A DNA stretch of 64,000 bases. Source: Kocuria tytonis (GTDB lineage Bacteria > Actinomycetota > Actinomycetes > Actinomycetales > Micrococcaceae). The notes below the pieces were generated by a model that worked only from the letters and a program-made list of their open reading frames with translations, did not search any database and was not told where the DNA came from. Position numbers and translations under genes: made by a program. The stretch covers positions 186,001-250,000 of the forward strand of contig NZ_PNJG02000002.1 in assembly GCF_003226895.2 (NCBI RefSeq), given 5' to 3'. Numbering within the stretch: the first letter of the stretch is position 1; each line of letters starts with the position of its first letter. Of the stretch, positions 17,861 to 26,573 are shown piece by piece.

Positions 17861-17874
17861 ACTGACCGATCGTT
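17861..17874. promoter_or_regulatory. PaaR-type operator C (paaZ promoter)
   Basis: ACTGACCGATCGTT matches the shared operator exactly. It lies 9 bases after a possible -10, TATCCT (17846-17851), and 34 bases before the paaZ start. A TGTGA half-site at 17834-17838 may be a weak CRP/GlxR contact, but its second half is poor. Confidence 0.6.
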
Positions 17875-17908
17875 CGGCTAACGGCCGCGACAGTCCGGAG
17901 GACCCCGC

Positions 17909-20044
17909 GTGAGCACCCAGAACCAGGCAGCCGACACCCGGCAGCCGCAGATCCTGCCCAGCTTCGTGAAGGGTGCGTGGTGGCGCCCGGAGGACCCGCA
18001 GAAGATCGCGGACGTGCGCGACGCCGCCACCGGCGAGCTCGTGGCCCGCGTGTGCACGGACGGGATCGACACCGCCGGGGCCGTGGAGCACGCGCGCACC
18101 GTGGGACAGGCGTCCCTGGGGACCCTGCGGATCCACGACCGCGCGCTGATCCTCAAGCAGCTGGCCCAGTACCTCGGGGAGCACAAGGCGGAGCTGTACG
18201 AGATCTCCTACGCCACCGGGGCCACCGCCAAGGACCACCTGATCGACATCGACGGCGGCATCGGCACCCTGTTCACGTTCTCCTCCAAGGGCCGGCGCGA
18301 GCTGCCGAACTCGAACGTGGTCGTGGACGGCGCCGTGGAGCAGCTCTCCCGTGACGGCTCGTTCCTGGGTGAGCACGTGTACACCCGGCTGCCCGGTGTG
18401 GCCGTGCAGATCAACGCGTTCAACTTCCCCGTGTGGGGCATGCTCGAGAAGTTCGCGCCCGCGTTCATCGCGGGGGTGCCCACCATCGTGAAGCCCGCGA
18501 CCCCCACCGGGTACGTGACCGAGGCGTGCGTGCGGCTCATGCTGGACTCCGGGCTGCTGCCCGAGGGCTCCCTGCAGCTGGTCTCCGGCTCCGCGCGGGA
18601 CCTGCTGGACCACCTGGACGCCCGCGACCACGTGGCCTTCACCGGTTCCGCGGCCACCGCCCGGTCCCTGCGTGCGCACTCCCACGTGCAGGAGAAGGGC
18701 GTGCGCTTCACGGCGGAGACGGATTCGCTCAACGCCGCCATTATGGCCCCGGACGTCACCGAGGACTCCCCCGAGTTCGAGGCGTTCGTGAAGTCCGTGG
18801 TCCTGGAGATCACCGCGAAGGCGGGCCAGAAGTGCACCGCGATCCGCCGGGTGATCGTCCCGCAGGAGATCAAGCCCGCCGTGATCACCGCCCTCAAGGA
18901 GCGCGCCGCCCAGCGCGCCGTGGTCGGGGATCCCCGGGACGCCGCCACCACGGTGGGCCCGCTGTCCTCCGAGGACCAGTACTTCGAGGTGCTGCGCTCC
19001 GTGCGCACCCTGATCGACTCCGGCGCCACCGTGGAGCTGGGTGGTCCCGAGGAGCTCTCCTCGGTCCCCCAGGACGGCGCGTTCTTCCCCGTCACCGTGC
19101 TCTCGTTCGACGATGCCCGCACCCCCGCCGTGCACGAGGTCGAGGCGTTCGGCCCGGTCACCTCCGTGCTCGGCTACTCGGGTGACGTGGCGGACGCCGT
19201 GGAGATCGCCGCCCTGGGTGGCGGTTCCCTGGTGGCCACGGTGTGCACCCACTCCCCTGAGCTCGCGGCGCGGTTCGCCTCCGGGATCGGCGCGTACCAC
19301 GGGCGCGTGCTGTTCCTGGACCGCGACGACGCCAGGACCTCCACCGGCCACGGCTCCCCCGTGCCGCACCTGGTGCACGGCGGGCCCGGCCGCGCCGGCG
19401 GCGGCGAGGAGCTGGGTGGTGTGCGCGCCGTGAAGCACTACATGCAGCGCACCGCCGTCCAGGGCTCCCCGGACCTGCTGACCGGGATCACCGGGCAGTG
19501 GCACTGGGGTGCCGCCGCCAACACCGTGACCCGCGAGGACGTGGCGAACGGCACGGGCGAGCACCCGTTCCGGAAGTCCCTGCAGACCCTGCGGATCGGT
19601 GACCAGTTCGTCTCGGACCTGCGCACCGTCACACTGGAGGACATCCAGGAGTTCGCGGAGAGGACCGGGGACACCTTCTACGCGCACACGGACGAGGAGG
19701 CCGCCATGGCCAACCCGTTCTTCCCGCGCCGCGTGGCCCACGGCTACCTGCTGGTCTCCTGGGCCGCGGGTCTGTTCGTGGAGCCCGCCCCGGGTCCCGT
19801 GCTCGCCAACTACGGGCTGGAGAACCTGCGCTTCATCACCCCGGTGACCTACGACGACGCCATTCGCGTGACCCTGACCGCCAAGAAGATCACCCCGCGC
19901 GTCACGGACGAGTACGGCGAGGTGGCGTGGGACGCCCGTCTCACGAACCAGAAGGACGAGATCGTGGCCACCTACGACGTCCTGACCCTGGTGGCCAAGC
20001 AGTGGCCCACCCCGGACAGCGGAGCAGGCCAGGACGTGGCATGA
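17909..20044 (+). CDS. paaZ: PaaZ, oxepin-CoA hydrolase / 3-oxo-5,6-didehydrosuberyl-CoA semialdehyde dehydrogenase
   Basis: A 711-residue fusion. Residues 1 to about 520 form an aldehyde dehydrogenase with glutamate in FTAETDSLNAA and catalytic Cys309 in AGQKCTAIRR. Residues ~540-700 form a MaoC-like hydratase with the hotdog motif FYAHTDEEAA...FFPRRVAHGYL. In the phenylacetate pathway this protein opens the oxepin-CoA ring and oxidises the resulting aldehyde with NADP; both halves look intact. It starts at GTG 17909 after GGAGG, under operator C. Its stop overlaps the next gene as ATGA. Confidence 0.95.
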   Translation: MSTQNQAADTRQPQILPSFVKGAWWRPEDPQKIADVRDAATGELVARVCTDGIDTAGAVEHARTVGQASLGTLRIHDRALILKQLAQYLGEHKAELYEISYATGATAKDHLIDIDGGIGTLFTFSSKGRRELPNSNVVVDGAVEQLSRDGSFLGEHVYTRLPGVAVQINAFNFPVWGMLEKFAPAFIAGVPTIVKPATPTGYVTEACVRLMLDSGLLPEGSLQLVSGSARDLLDHLDARDHVAFTGSAATARSLRAHSHVQEKGVRFTAETDSLNAAIMAPDVTEDSPEFEAFVKSVVLEITAKAGQKCTAIRRVIVPQEIKPAVITALKERAAQRAVVGDPRDAATTVGPLSSEDQYFEVLRSVRTLIDSGATVELGGPEELSSVPQDGAFFPVTVLSFDDARTPAVHEVEAFGPVTSVLGYSGDVADAVEIAALGGGSLVATVCTHSPELAARFASGIGAYHGRVLFLDRDDARTSTGHGSPVPHLVHGGPGRAGGGEELGGVRAVKHYMQRTAVQGSPDLLTGITGQWHWGAAANTVTREDVANGTGEHPFRKSLQTLRIGDQFVSDLRTVTLEDIQEFAERTGDTFYAHTDEEAAMANPFFPRRVAHGYLLVSWAAGLFVEPAPGPVLANYGLENLRFITPVTYDDAIRVTLTAKKITPRVTDEYGEVAWDARLTNQKDEIVATYDVLTLVAKQWPTPDSGAGQDVA

Positions 20045-20559
20045 CGATCCACGTGACGGACACCCGCTGGGTGCTGCCGGACGGGTCCCGGTGCCGCCCC
20101 AGCCGGGCGCGTCTAGAGGATGTCCCCGCGCTCGTTCGCCTCCTGGCGGATGATCCGCTGGGGAGCACGCGGGAGGGCGAAGACATGGCCGCCTACGAGC
20201 GTGCCTTCCAGGAGATCGACGACGATCCACACCAGTTCCTGACCGCCGTCCGGAACGACGCAGGCGGCGTGGTGGGCACCATGCAGCTCACGGTAATCCC
20301 CGGGCTGTCCCGCGGGGGCGCACGCCGCCTGCAGGTCGAGTCCGTCCGGGTGTCCTCCAGCCTTCGCAGTCAAGGACTGGGGGAACGGATGTTCACCTGG
20401 GCGGAGACCGTTGCGCTCGCCTCGGGGTGCTCGCTGCTGCAGCTGACCACCGACACCTCGCGGCCTAACGCCCATCGTTTCTACGAGCGTCTGGGCTACC
20501 GCCCGTCCCATATCGGTTTCAAGAAGCAGCTGCAGAGCCCGGGGCCGCTCAGCGCATGA
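20041..20559 (+). CDS. GNAT family N-acetyltransferase
   Basis: A 172-residue acetyltransferase. The acetyl-CoA binding region VSSSLRSQGLGERMFTWAE follows the Q/R-x-x-G-x-G/A pattern of motif A, and NAHRFYERLGY is the usual C-terminal motif. The start overlaps the paaZ stop as ATGA, so it is co-transcribed and coupled with paaZ even though no role in phenylacetate breakdown is known. The substrate is unknown. Its last 11 bases overlap the convergent GNAT gene. Confidence 0.85.
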   Translation: MTIHVTDTRWVLPDGSRCRPSRARLEDVPALVRLLADDPLGSTREGEDMAAYERAFQEIDDDPHQFLTAVRNDAGGVVGTMQLTVIPGLSRGGARRLQVESVRVSSSLRSQGLGERMFTWAETVALASGCSLLQLTTDTSRPNAHRFYERLGYRPSHIGFKKQLQSPGPLSA

Positions 20560-20962
20560 TCGCGAGCGTGGTGCAGCCCAGGTCCGGGGTGGGGCGGAAG
20601 CCCAGGGAGCGGTAGAGCTTCACCACGTGGCGGTTCCAGGCGGCATCGTCCGTGGTGATGTACGTCTGACGGATGTGCTCGGTCTCGGCCATGACCTGTT
20701 CCAGCAGGGCGCGCCCCACTCCGCCACGCTGGTGCTCCGGGTCCACCAGGAGGTCCTGGATGTACGCAACCGTGGCACCGTCCCCCACCACCCGCACCAG
20801 CCCCACGAGCTCGCCCGCCTCCCATGCGGAGAGCACCAGCCACGAGTTCTCGGTCATCGGCCCGAAGTCCTCGGGACGCCGTGTGTAGGAGCTCCACCCC
20901 ACGGCGTCGTACAGGCGGATCAGCGCGACGCAATCGATGGATCCGGAACGGGAGATTTCCAT
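20549..20962 (-). CDS. GNAT family N-acetyltransferase, leaderless
   Basis: A 137-residue GNAT protein. LVDPEHQRGGVGRALLEQVM is a textbook acetyl-CoA loop (Q-R-G-G-V-G), followed by HVVKLYRSLGFRP. The substrate is unknown. TAGGGT ends six bases before ATG 20962, the spacing expected of a -10 driving a leaderless mRNA. It is convergent with the other GNAT gene, overlapping by 11 bases; the two are not close copies. Confidence 0.85.
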   Translation of the reverse strand: MEISRSGSIDCVALIRLYDAVGWSSYTRRPEDFGPMTENSWLVLSAWEAGELVGLVRVVGDGATVAYIQDLLVDPEHQRGGVGRALLEQVMAETEHIRQTYITTDDAAWNRHVVKLYRSLGFRPTPDLGCTTLAIMR

Positions 20963-21124
20963 GCCGTCACCCTAGCCGCGTGGGCTTGCGGGCGGTACGG
21001 ACATCGAGGCGCCCGCCGCGCGGAGACGCCCGCAAACATCCCGCCGCACGCTCCCTCGCCCCGGGATCTTCCGCCGTCGGCCACCATCTGGAAGGCTTGC
21101 TTCACACCGTTCAAGGAGCACCCC

Positions 21125-21523
21125 ATGCGTCTCTACGCTGTTGTGATCGACTGCCGCAACCTCCACGCCCAGGCCCATTGGTGGGCCGAGGCACTGGACT
21201 GGGTAGTAGTCCAAGAGACCGCCGAGGAGGCAGGCATCGCCCCGCGCGCCAGCCCCACCACCGACATGGACGACAGGTCGGAATTCGACTCGGTTCAACC
21301 GGCCATCTGGTTCTTTCCGGTGCCCGAACCGAAAACGGTCAAGAACCGGATCCACCTGGACTTCGCCCCCCATGTCACCGAGGACTGGAACGCCGTCGTA
21401 GAGCGCTTCCTCGCCGCCGGAGCCCGCCGCGTGGACGTGGGCCAGCCCGAGGACGCCACGTTCGCCGTCCTCGCGGACCCCGAGGACAACGAGTTCTGCA
21501 TCCTCTCCGCGCGCCGCAGCTGA
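21125..21523 (+). CDS. VOC/glyoxalase-like protein
   Basis: A 132-residue vicinal-oxygen-chelate fold protein of the actinobacterial glyoxalase-like group. Seen: the start VIDCRNLHAQAHWWAEALDW, the middle NRIHLDFAP with a possible metal-binding histidine, and the closing ADPEDNEFCIL. No substrate can be named; relatives include glyoxalases, dioxygenases and bleomycin-binding proteins. AAGGAG precedes ATG 21125. It stands alone between a divergent GNAT gene and the convergent paaR. Confidence 0.8.
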   Translation: MRLYAVVIDCRNLHAQAHWWAEALDWVVVQETAEEAGIAPRASPTTDMDDRSEFDSVQPAIWFFPVPEPKTVKNRIHLDFAPHVTEDWNAVVERFLAAGARRVDVGQPEDATFAVLADPEDNEFCILSARRS

Positions 21524-21653
21524 CGCAGTCGCCGCCGGGTGGGTTCCGGACTGCCGGGTCGCGCGGCATCAGTGGGCGCGCCTGCCCGTTCGCCCGCGAT
21601 CGTGAGCGGGCCCCGCGAATCCCCGCGCTGCTCCGGGGTACCCGTGAGGGTGC

Positions 21654-22283
21654 CTAGGCGCGCAGGCCCGCGAAGACCATGGTCACCACGGTCGCGGCCA
21701 GCTGGTCCACCGTGCCCGAGCGGCCGGGCTGGTACCAGTCCACGATCGAATTGACCATCCCCAGCATCAGGCGCGGCGCGGACTTGCCGGAGATGTCCGT
21801 GCGCAGCTCCCCCTGCTCCTGCGCCTGCCGCACCAGGTCCTCCACGGTGCGGGTGAGGGTGCGACGCCGCTGCAGCGCCGCCTCCTCCACCTCGGAGTTC
21901 CCGCGCAGCCGCAGCAGCAGGGTCACGTACGGCATCTGGTCCACCAGCACCCGCACGGTTCCGTCCAGGATCCGTTCGAGCTTGTTCACGGGGCCGCTGC
22001 CGCTCGCGAGCACCTCCGCGAACACCGCTTCGAGTGCGTCCAGCGCCCGGTCCAGGGCCTGCTCGAGGATCTCCTCCTTGGACTGCACGTGGTGGTAGAT
22101 CGCGGACTTCGAGATACCCAGGTGCTTGGAGAGCATCCCCATGGACGTGGCGTCGTAGCCGTAGCGGTTGAAGACGTCCACGCACACGGACAGCAGGGTC
22201 TCCCGGTCGTAGCCGGGACGGCCGCGCCGGGGTGCGGCAACGGCGTCGTCGGCCGTGGCGGTGGTGGTGCGCTCGGTGGGCAT
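21654..22283 (-). CDS. paaR: TetR-family regulator, probable PaaR
   Basis: A 209-residue TetR protein. The DNA-binding helix-turn-helix spans about residues 28-73 (SKHLGISKSAIYHHVQSKEEIL); the ligand domain ends ...DWYQPGRSG. It lies 94 bases downstream of paaK on the same strand and is the only TetR gene within the phenylacetate region, so it is the best candidate to bind the five ACTGACCGNNCGTT operators. In Corynebacterium the TetR protein PaaR recognises a very similar palindrome and responds to phenylacetyl-CoA. I see no operator directly before paaR; it is probably expressed with paaI-paaK. Confidence 0.82.
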   Translation of the reverse strand: MPTERTTTATADDAVAAPRRGRPGYDRETLLSVCVDVFNRYGYDATSMGMLSKHLGISKSAIYHHVQSKEEILEQALDRALDALEAVFAEVLASGSGPVNKLERILDGTVRVLVDQMPYVTLLLRLRGNSEVEEAALQRRRTLTRTVEDLVRQAQEQGELRTDISGKSAPRLMLGMVNSIVDWYQPGRSGTVDQLAATVVTMVFAGLRA

Positions 22284-22377
22284 GGACGTGGGCCTCGATC
22301 TTCCGGGGACGGGATGTTCAGGTTACCGGCTCGTCACCCGACTCCCGTCCCGCGGAGGACCGGCAGCAGCGCCCGGG

Positions 22378-23715
22378 CTACTTGTCGCGACGGTCGTACA
22401 CGCGGCGCAGCTTGCCCGAGGAGCGCTCCAGGGTGCCGGGCTCGGCGATGTCGATCGCGGCACTCGAACCGATCTTCGTCTTGATCTCGTGCTGCAGCCG
22501 GCGTCCGCCCTCCTGGGCCTCCGCCACGGTGGCGTCCTCGCGGCGCTCGATGTGGATGGTCATCTGGTCCATGCGGTTGGGCCGGGTGATCTCCAGGGTG
22601 AAGTGCGGGGACAGCGCCGGGATCTTCAGCGCGAGCTCCTCGATCTGGGACGGGAACAGGTTCACGCCGCGCAGGATGATCATGTCGTCCGAGCGTCCCG
22701 TGATGCGGCCCATGCGCCGGTGCCCCGGGCGGGCGGTGCCGGGCAGCAGCCGGGTGAGGTCGTGCGTGCGGTAGCGGATGATCGGCAGTGCCTGCTTGGT
22801 CAGTGCAGTGAACGCGAGCTCCCCGGGATGCCCGGTGGGCAGCACGGTGTCGTCGAACGGGTCGATGATCTCCGGACGGAAGTGGTCCTCCCAGATGTGG
22901 GAGCCGTCCTTGGTCTCGCACGACTCACCCGCCACACCGGGGCCCATAACCTCGGAGAGACCGTAGATGTCGCTCGCGGTGATGCCGAAGGTCTTCTCGA
23001 TCTCGTGGCGCATCTCCTCGGTCCAGGGCTCGGCGCCCAGGACGGCGTGCTGCAGGGAGGTCTCGCGCGGGTCCAGGCCCAGCTTGCGGAAGCCGTCCGC
23101 AATGGTGAGCAGGTACGTGGGAGTGGAGAGGATGGCCTGCGGCTCGAAGTCCCGGATCAACTGGACCTGCTTCTCGGTCTGCCCGCCGGACATCGGGATC
23201 ACGGCGCACCTCAGGCGCTCCGCACCGTAGTGCGCGCCCAGGCCACCGGTGAACAGGCCGTAGCCGTACGCGTTGTGCACCTTGTCACCGGGCTTGATCC
23301 CTGACATCCGGAAGCACCGGGCCACCAGGGAGCCCCACGTGAGCAGGTCCTCCTCGGTGTACGCCACCACGGTGGGCTGCCCGGTGGTTCCCGACGACGC
23401 ATGGATCCGCCGGATCTCGGACATGGGCGTGGCGAGGGACTTGAACGGGTAGGCCTTCCGGAGGAACTCCTTGTCCGTGTACGGGAACTTGGCCAGGTCC
23501 TCGAGCTCGTGGAAGTCGTCCGGGTGCACCCCGTGCTCGTCGAAGAGCTCCCTGTAGGCGGTGACGTTCTCGTAGGCGTAGTGCAGGGTCCAGTTCAGGC
23601 GCTCGGTCTGCAGCGCCTCGATCTGGTCCCGGCTCATCAGCTCCTCGGGATCCGGCTGCGAGGGATCCTGGGAGTCCACGGGCGTGTACGGATTGGGCAC
23701 GGAGCACGTTGTCAT
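22378..23715 (-). CDS. paaK: phenylacetate-CoA ligase
   Basis: A 445-residue adenylate-forming enzyme that activates phenylacetate with ATP and CoA. Seen: the P-loop ASSGTTGQPTVVAYT near residue 97, YGLSEVMGPGVA (adenine-site motif), and GRSDDMIILRGVNLFPSQIE, a characteristic PaaK C-terminal segment. I place the start at ATG 23715; a GTG at 23724 in the same frame overlaps the paaI stop as GTGA and is a close alternative that would add three residues. It is second in the paaI-paaK-paaR operon. Confidence 0.95.
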   Translation of the reverse strand: MTTCSVPNPYTPVDSQDPSQPDPEELMSRDQIEALQTERLNWTLHYAYENVTAYRELFDEHGVHPDDFHELEDLAKFPYTDKEFLRKAYPFKSLATPMSEIRRIHASSGTTGQPTVVAYTEEDLLTWGSLVARCFRMSGIKPGDKVHNAYGYGLFTGGLGAHYGAERLRCAVIPMSGGQTEKQVQLIRDFEPQAILSTPTYLLTIADGFRKLGLDPRETSLQHAVLGAEPWTEEMRHEIEKTFGITASDIYGLSEVMGPGVAGESCETKDGSHIWEDHFRPEIIDPFDDTVLPTGHPGELAFTALTKQALPIIRYRTHDLTRLLPGTARPGHRRMGRITGRSDDMIILRGVNLFPSQIEELALKIPALSPHFTLEITRPNRMDQMTIHIERREDATVAEAQEGGRRLQHEIKTKIGSSAAIDIAEPGTLERSSGKLRRVYDRRDK

Positions 23716-23720
23716 GGGAT

Positions 23721-24131
23721 TCACGCTTTCTTCCGACGGGGAACGGTGCGGCTGCGGCCACGGAACTGGGCGATGACCTCGCCCTCCTGCGTGGAGACGG
23801 TGATGTCGCACAGGCCGCTGCGCCCGGCGACGGCGATCCGGCGGCCCTCGGCGACCAGCGTCTGGCCGGGGTGGGCGGAGCTCAGGAAGTTGATGTCCAC
23901 GCCCTGCGCCACGGTCATGGTGGTGCCGTCCGGGTCCGGGTCGTTGCAGGTCATGGCGAAGCAGGAGTCGGCCAGGGCGAAGACCATCCCCCCGTGCGCG
24001 ATGCCGAAGCCGTTGCGCATCTCCTCACGGACGACCATGGAGATCACGCAGTGCCCGGGGTCCGCCCGCTGCACACTGATGCCCAGCCACTCGGAGGCGC
24101 GGTCCCCCGTGAGAACAGGATGGTGTGGCAT
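23721..24131 (-). CDS. paaI: phenylacetyl-CoA thioesterase PaaI
   Basis: A 136-residue hotdog thioesterase. RNGFGIAHGGMVFALADSC carries the HGG turn and the catalytic aspartate of the PaaI family, and VDINFLSSAHPGQ follows. In Escherichia coli PaaI frees CoA from ring-hydroxylated or stalled thioesters so that CoA is not trapped; the same rescue role is expected here. GAGGAG lies six bases before ATG 24131. It leads the minus-strand operon and is divergent from paaA, with operator D about 25-40 bases upstream of its start. Confidence 0.92.
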   Translation of the reverse strand: MPHHPVLTGDRASEWLGISVQRADPGHCVISMVVREEMRNGFGIAHGGMVFALADSCFAMTCNDPDPDGTTMTVAQGVDINFLSSAHPGQTLVAEGRRIAVAGRSGLCDITVSTQEGEVIAQFRGRSRTVPRRKKA

Positions 24132-24155
24132 GCCGCGCTCCTCGCAGAATTTGTG

Positions 24156-24170
24156 AACGATCGGTCAGTA
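24156..24170. promoter_or_regulatory. PaaR-type operator D (paaI side)
   Basis: AACGATCGGTCAGTA, reverse TACTGACCGATCGTT, matches the shared operator. On the minus strand a TTGACA (24198-24193) upstream is a good -35 candidate, with TTGTCT 17 bases later as a weak -10, placing the operator at the start of transcription. Confidence 0.6.
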
Positions 24171-24183
24171 GACAACCGTGAAA

Positions 24184-24199
24184 TGTGACGTGTGTCAAC
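24184..24199. promoter_or_regulatory. CRP/GlxR-like box between paaI and paaA
   Basis: TGTGACGTGTGTCAAC keeps the left half-site fully and three of five bases on the right. It overlaps the presumed paaI -35 and lies about 65 bases upstream of the paaA -35. Confidence 0.4.
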
Positions 24200-24263
24200 A
24201 AATTGCGGGCGGATTGCAGCGCCCCACCATTGACGTGCTCGGGCCCCGCGGGCGGAAAATGTG

Positions 24264-24292
24264 TTGACGACCACATGGAGGGCCTATATTCT
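24264..24292 (+). promoter_or_regulatory. paaA promoter
   Basis: TTGACG (24264-24269) and TATTCT (24287-24292) are separated by 17 bases, the best sigma-A-like promoter in the region. Operator E begins two bases after the -10. Confidence 0.65.
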
Positions 24293-24293
24293 G

Positions 24294-24309
24294 AACGAGC
24301 GGTCAGTTA
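24294..24309. promoter_or_regulatory. PaaR-type operator E (paaA side)
   Basis: AACGAGCGGTCAGTTA, reverse TAACTGACCGCTCGTT. It covers the expected transcription start of the paaABCDE operon, so a bound repressor would block it. Confidence 0.65.
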
Positions 24310-24374
24310 TTATCGTTGGCAGCGTACAGAGTTCATCCTCCGCTCCCATCTCACCCGTGAACCGAGGACACACC

Positions 24375-25436
24375 ATGACTGAGCAGACCACCACTGCGGA
24401 CCAGACGGACAGCACCGCCGAGCAGCAGCACTTCGACCACCTCATCCAGGAGGACTCCCGCGTGGAGCCCAAGGACTGGATGCCCGAGGCCTATCGCAAG
24501 AGCCTGACCCGTCAGGTCGCCCAGCACGCGCACTCCGAGATCATCGGCATGCAGCCGGAGGCCAACTGGATCACCCGCGCCCCGAGCCTCAAGCGCAAGG
24601 CCGTGCTGATGGCCAAGGTCCAGGACGAGGCCGGCCACGGGCTGTACCTCTACTCCGCCGCAGAGACCCTGGGCACCCCGCGCTCCGTGCTCAACGAGCA
24701 GCTGCTGAGCGGCAAGGCCAAGTACTCCTCGATCTTCAACTACCCGGCCCGCACGTGGGCGGACATGGGTGCGATCGGCTGGCTCGTGGACGGCGCCGCC
24801 ATCTGCAACCAGGTGCCCCTGTGCCGCGCCTCCTACGGCCCGTACGGCCGCGCGATGGTGCGCATCTGCAAGGAGGAGTCCTTCCACCAGCGCCAGGGCT
24901 GGGAGATCCTCTACGAGCTCTCCCACGGCACCGAGGCCCAGAAGCAGATGGCGCAGGACGCCGTGAACCGCTTCTACGGCCCCGCCCTGCAGATGTTCGG
25001 CCCCCCGGACGCCGACTCCCCCAACTCGCAGCAGTCCATGGAGTGGAACATCAAGCGCTTCTCCAACGACGAGCTGCGCCAGCGCTTCGTGGACATGATC
25101 GTGCCGCAGGCCGAGGCCCTGGGCCTGACCCTGCCGGACCCGGACCTGAAGTGGAACGAGGAGCGCGGCCACTACGACTACGGCCAGCTGGACTGGAACG
25201 AGTTCATGTCCGTGATCAAGGGCTCCGGCCCGTGCAACGTGCAGCGCATGAAGCGCCGCCGCGAGGCCCACGCCGAAGGCGCCTGGGTGCGCGAGGCCGC
25301 CGAGGCCTACGCCCAGCGGCAGGCGCGGGAAGCCGCGGAGGCCGCTGCGGCGGCGTCGTCCGCGGAGACCGGCACGGAGATCGACGAGACCACCGTGATG
25401 GCGGGCCGCGGCTCCGCCGAGCTGATCGGAGCCTGA
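24375..25436 (+). CDS. paaA: 1,2-phenylacetyl-CoA epoxidase subunit A
   Basis: A 353-residue catalytic subunit of the ring-epoxidising multicomponent monooxygenase. The diiron ligands sit in ferritin-like helices: [15 protein letters not shown] (E-x-x-H) and [11 protein letters not shown]. The protein epoxidises phenylacetyl-CoA together with PaaC (structural partner) and PaaE (reductase). The conserved body ends near residue 310. The last ~40 residues are Ala/Glu-rich low complexity ([10 protein letters not shown]) encoded partly by the window 11-mer at 25350. ATG 24375 follows GAGGA; the frame is open further upstream but that would cross operator E. Confidence 0.96.
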   Translation: MTEQTTTADQTDSTAEQQHFDHLIQEDSRVEPKDWMPEAYRKSLTRQVAQHAHSEIIGMQPEANWITRAPSLKRKAVLMAKVQDEAGHGLYLYSAAETLGTPRSVLNEQLLSGKAKYSSIFNYPARTWADMGAIGWLVDGAAICNQVPLCRASYGPYGRAMVRICKEESFHQRQGWEILYELSHGTEAQKQMAQDAVNRFYGPALQMFGPPDADSPNSQQSMEWNIKRFSNDELRQRFVDMIVPQAEALGLTLPDPDLKWNEERGHYDYGQLDWNEFMSVIKGSGPCNVQRMKRRREAHAEGAWVREAAEAYAQRQAREAAEAAAAASSAETGTEIDETTVMAGRGSAELIGA

Positions 25437-25438
25437 GC

Positions 25439-25735
25439 ATGAGCGAGAACCAGAGCGGGAACTGGCCCCTGTGGGAGGTCTTCGTGCGCTCCTCGCGCGG
25501 TCTGTCCCACGTGCACGCGGGTTCGCTGCACGCCCCGGATGCCACCATGGCCGTGCGCAACGCGCGTGACCTCTACACCCGGCGCAACGAGGGCACGAGC
25601 GTGTGGGTGGTCCCCGCGGACGCCATCACGGCCTCTGACCCGGACTCCAAGGGCGGGTACTTCGAGTCCGCCCAGGGCAAGAGCTACCGCCACGCCACGT
25701 ACTACACCAAGAGCGAAGGGGTGAAGCACCTGTGA
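25439..25735 (+). CDS. paaB: 1,2-phenylacetyl-CoA epoxidase subunit B
   Basis: A 98-residue small subunit, full length for the family. It opens with PLWEVFVRSSRGLSHVHAGSLHA, the usual PaaB signature, and ends with the KSYRHATYY strand. PaaB bridges PaaAC heterodimers and is needed for reductase coupling in E. coli, though its role is not catalytic. ATG 25439 lies two bases after the paaA stop; its own stop overlaps paaC as GTGA. Confidence 0.95.
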   Translation: MSENQSGNWPLWEVFVRSSRGLSHVHAGSLHAPDATMAVRNARDLYTRRNEGTSVWVVPADAITASDPDSKGGYFESAQGKSYRHATYYTKSEGVKHL

Positions 25736-26568
25736 GCGCCTTCGCCTCCCACGACTCCGCCACCAAGCAGTCCGCGGGCGTCGCCATCACCGCCGAGGAC
25801 ATCGCGGAGACCGGCGGCAAGGCTCCCGAGGCCGTGGCCCAGTACGCGCTGCGCCTGGGCGACGACGCCCTGATGCTGTCCCAGCGTCTGGGCTGGTGGA
25901 TCTCCCGGGCACCGGAGCTCGAGGAGGACATCGCGCTCGGCAACATCGCGCTGGACCTCATCGGCCACGCGCGCTTCCTGCTGACGTACGCGGGCTCCGC
26001 GTGGGGCAGGACCGAGGACGAGCTCGCGTACTTCCGCAACGAGGAGGAGTTCCGCTCCGTGCGCCTCGTGGAGCAGGAGAACGGGGACTTCGGGCAGACC
26101 ATCGCACGGCAGATGCTGTTCTCCTTCTACCAGTACGAGCTCTACTCGGCCCTGCAGTCCTCCACGGACCAGACCCTGGCCGCCATTGCGGACAAGGCCC
26201 TCAAGGAGGTGGAGTACCACCAGGACCACGCCGCCCAGTGGATCCTGCGCCTGGGTCTCGGCACCGAGGAGTCCAAGCGGCGCATCCAGGACGGGCTCTA
26301 CTACATGTGGCCCTACCTGGACGAGCTGTTCGCGGACGAGCCCCTGCACGACGAGCTCGAGGGCATCGCCGTGCGCCCCTCCACCCTGCGCGAGCGGACC
26401 ATGGAGCGGGTCACGGAGCTGCTGGCCCAGGCCGAGCTCGAGGTCCCCACCGTGGCCCAGGCCCGGATCTCCGCGGCCCCGCGGGACGGCGCCTACTCCG
26501 AGTACCGCGGGTACATCCTCGCCGAGATGCAGTGGCTCGCCCGCCAGCATCCCGGCGCCACGTGGTGA
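25732..26568 (+). CDS. paaC: 1,2-phenylacetyl-CoA epoxidase subunit C
   Basis: A 278-residue ferritin-like partner of PaaA. Helices with LGDDALMLSQRLGWWISRAP, DLIGHARFLLTYAG and LKEVEYHQDHAAQWILRLG match PaaC, which keeps the fold but serves a structural role. The start is GTG 25732, overlapping the paaB stop, with AAGGGGTGA at a suitable distance. Its stop TGA at 26566-26568 is within a GGTGAG sequence that may serve as the ribosome site for paaD. Confidence 0.95.
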   Translation: MSAFASHDSATKQSAGVAITAEDIAETGGKAPEAVAQYALRLGDDALMLSQRLGWWISRAPELEEDIALGNIALDLIGHARFLLTYAGSAWGRTEDELAYFRNEEEFRSVRLVEQENGDFGQTIARQMLFSFYQYELYSALQSSTDQTLAAIADKALKEVEYHQDHAAQWILRLGLGTEESKRRIQDGLYYMWPYLDELFADEPLHDELEGIAVRPSTLRERTMERVTELLAQAELEVPTVAQARISAAPRDGAYSEYRGYILAEMQWLARQHPGATW

Positions 26569-26573
26569 GTTCC

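Noticed and set aside
17840-20230. A 796-codon open frame on the minus strand across paaZ
   Set aside because: It lies antisense to a complete, motif-bearing paaZ, is His/Gly/Arg-rich without any recognisable domain, and is a by-product of high G+C codon use.
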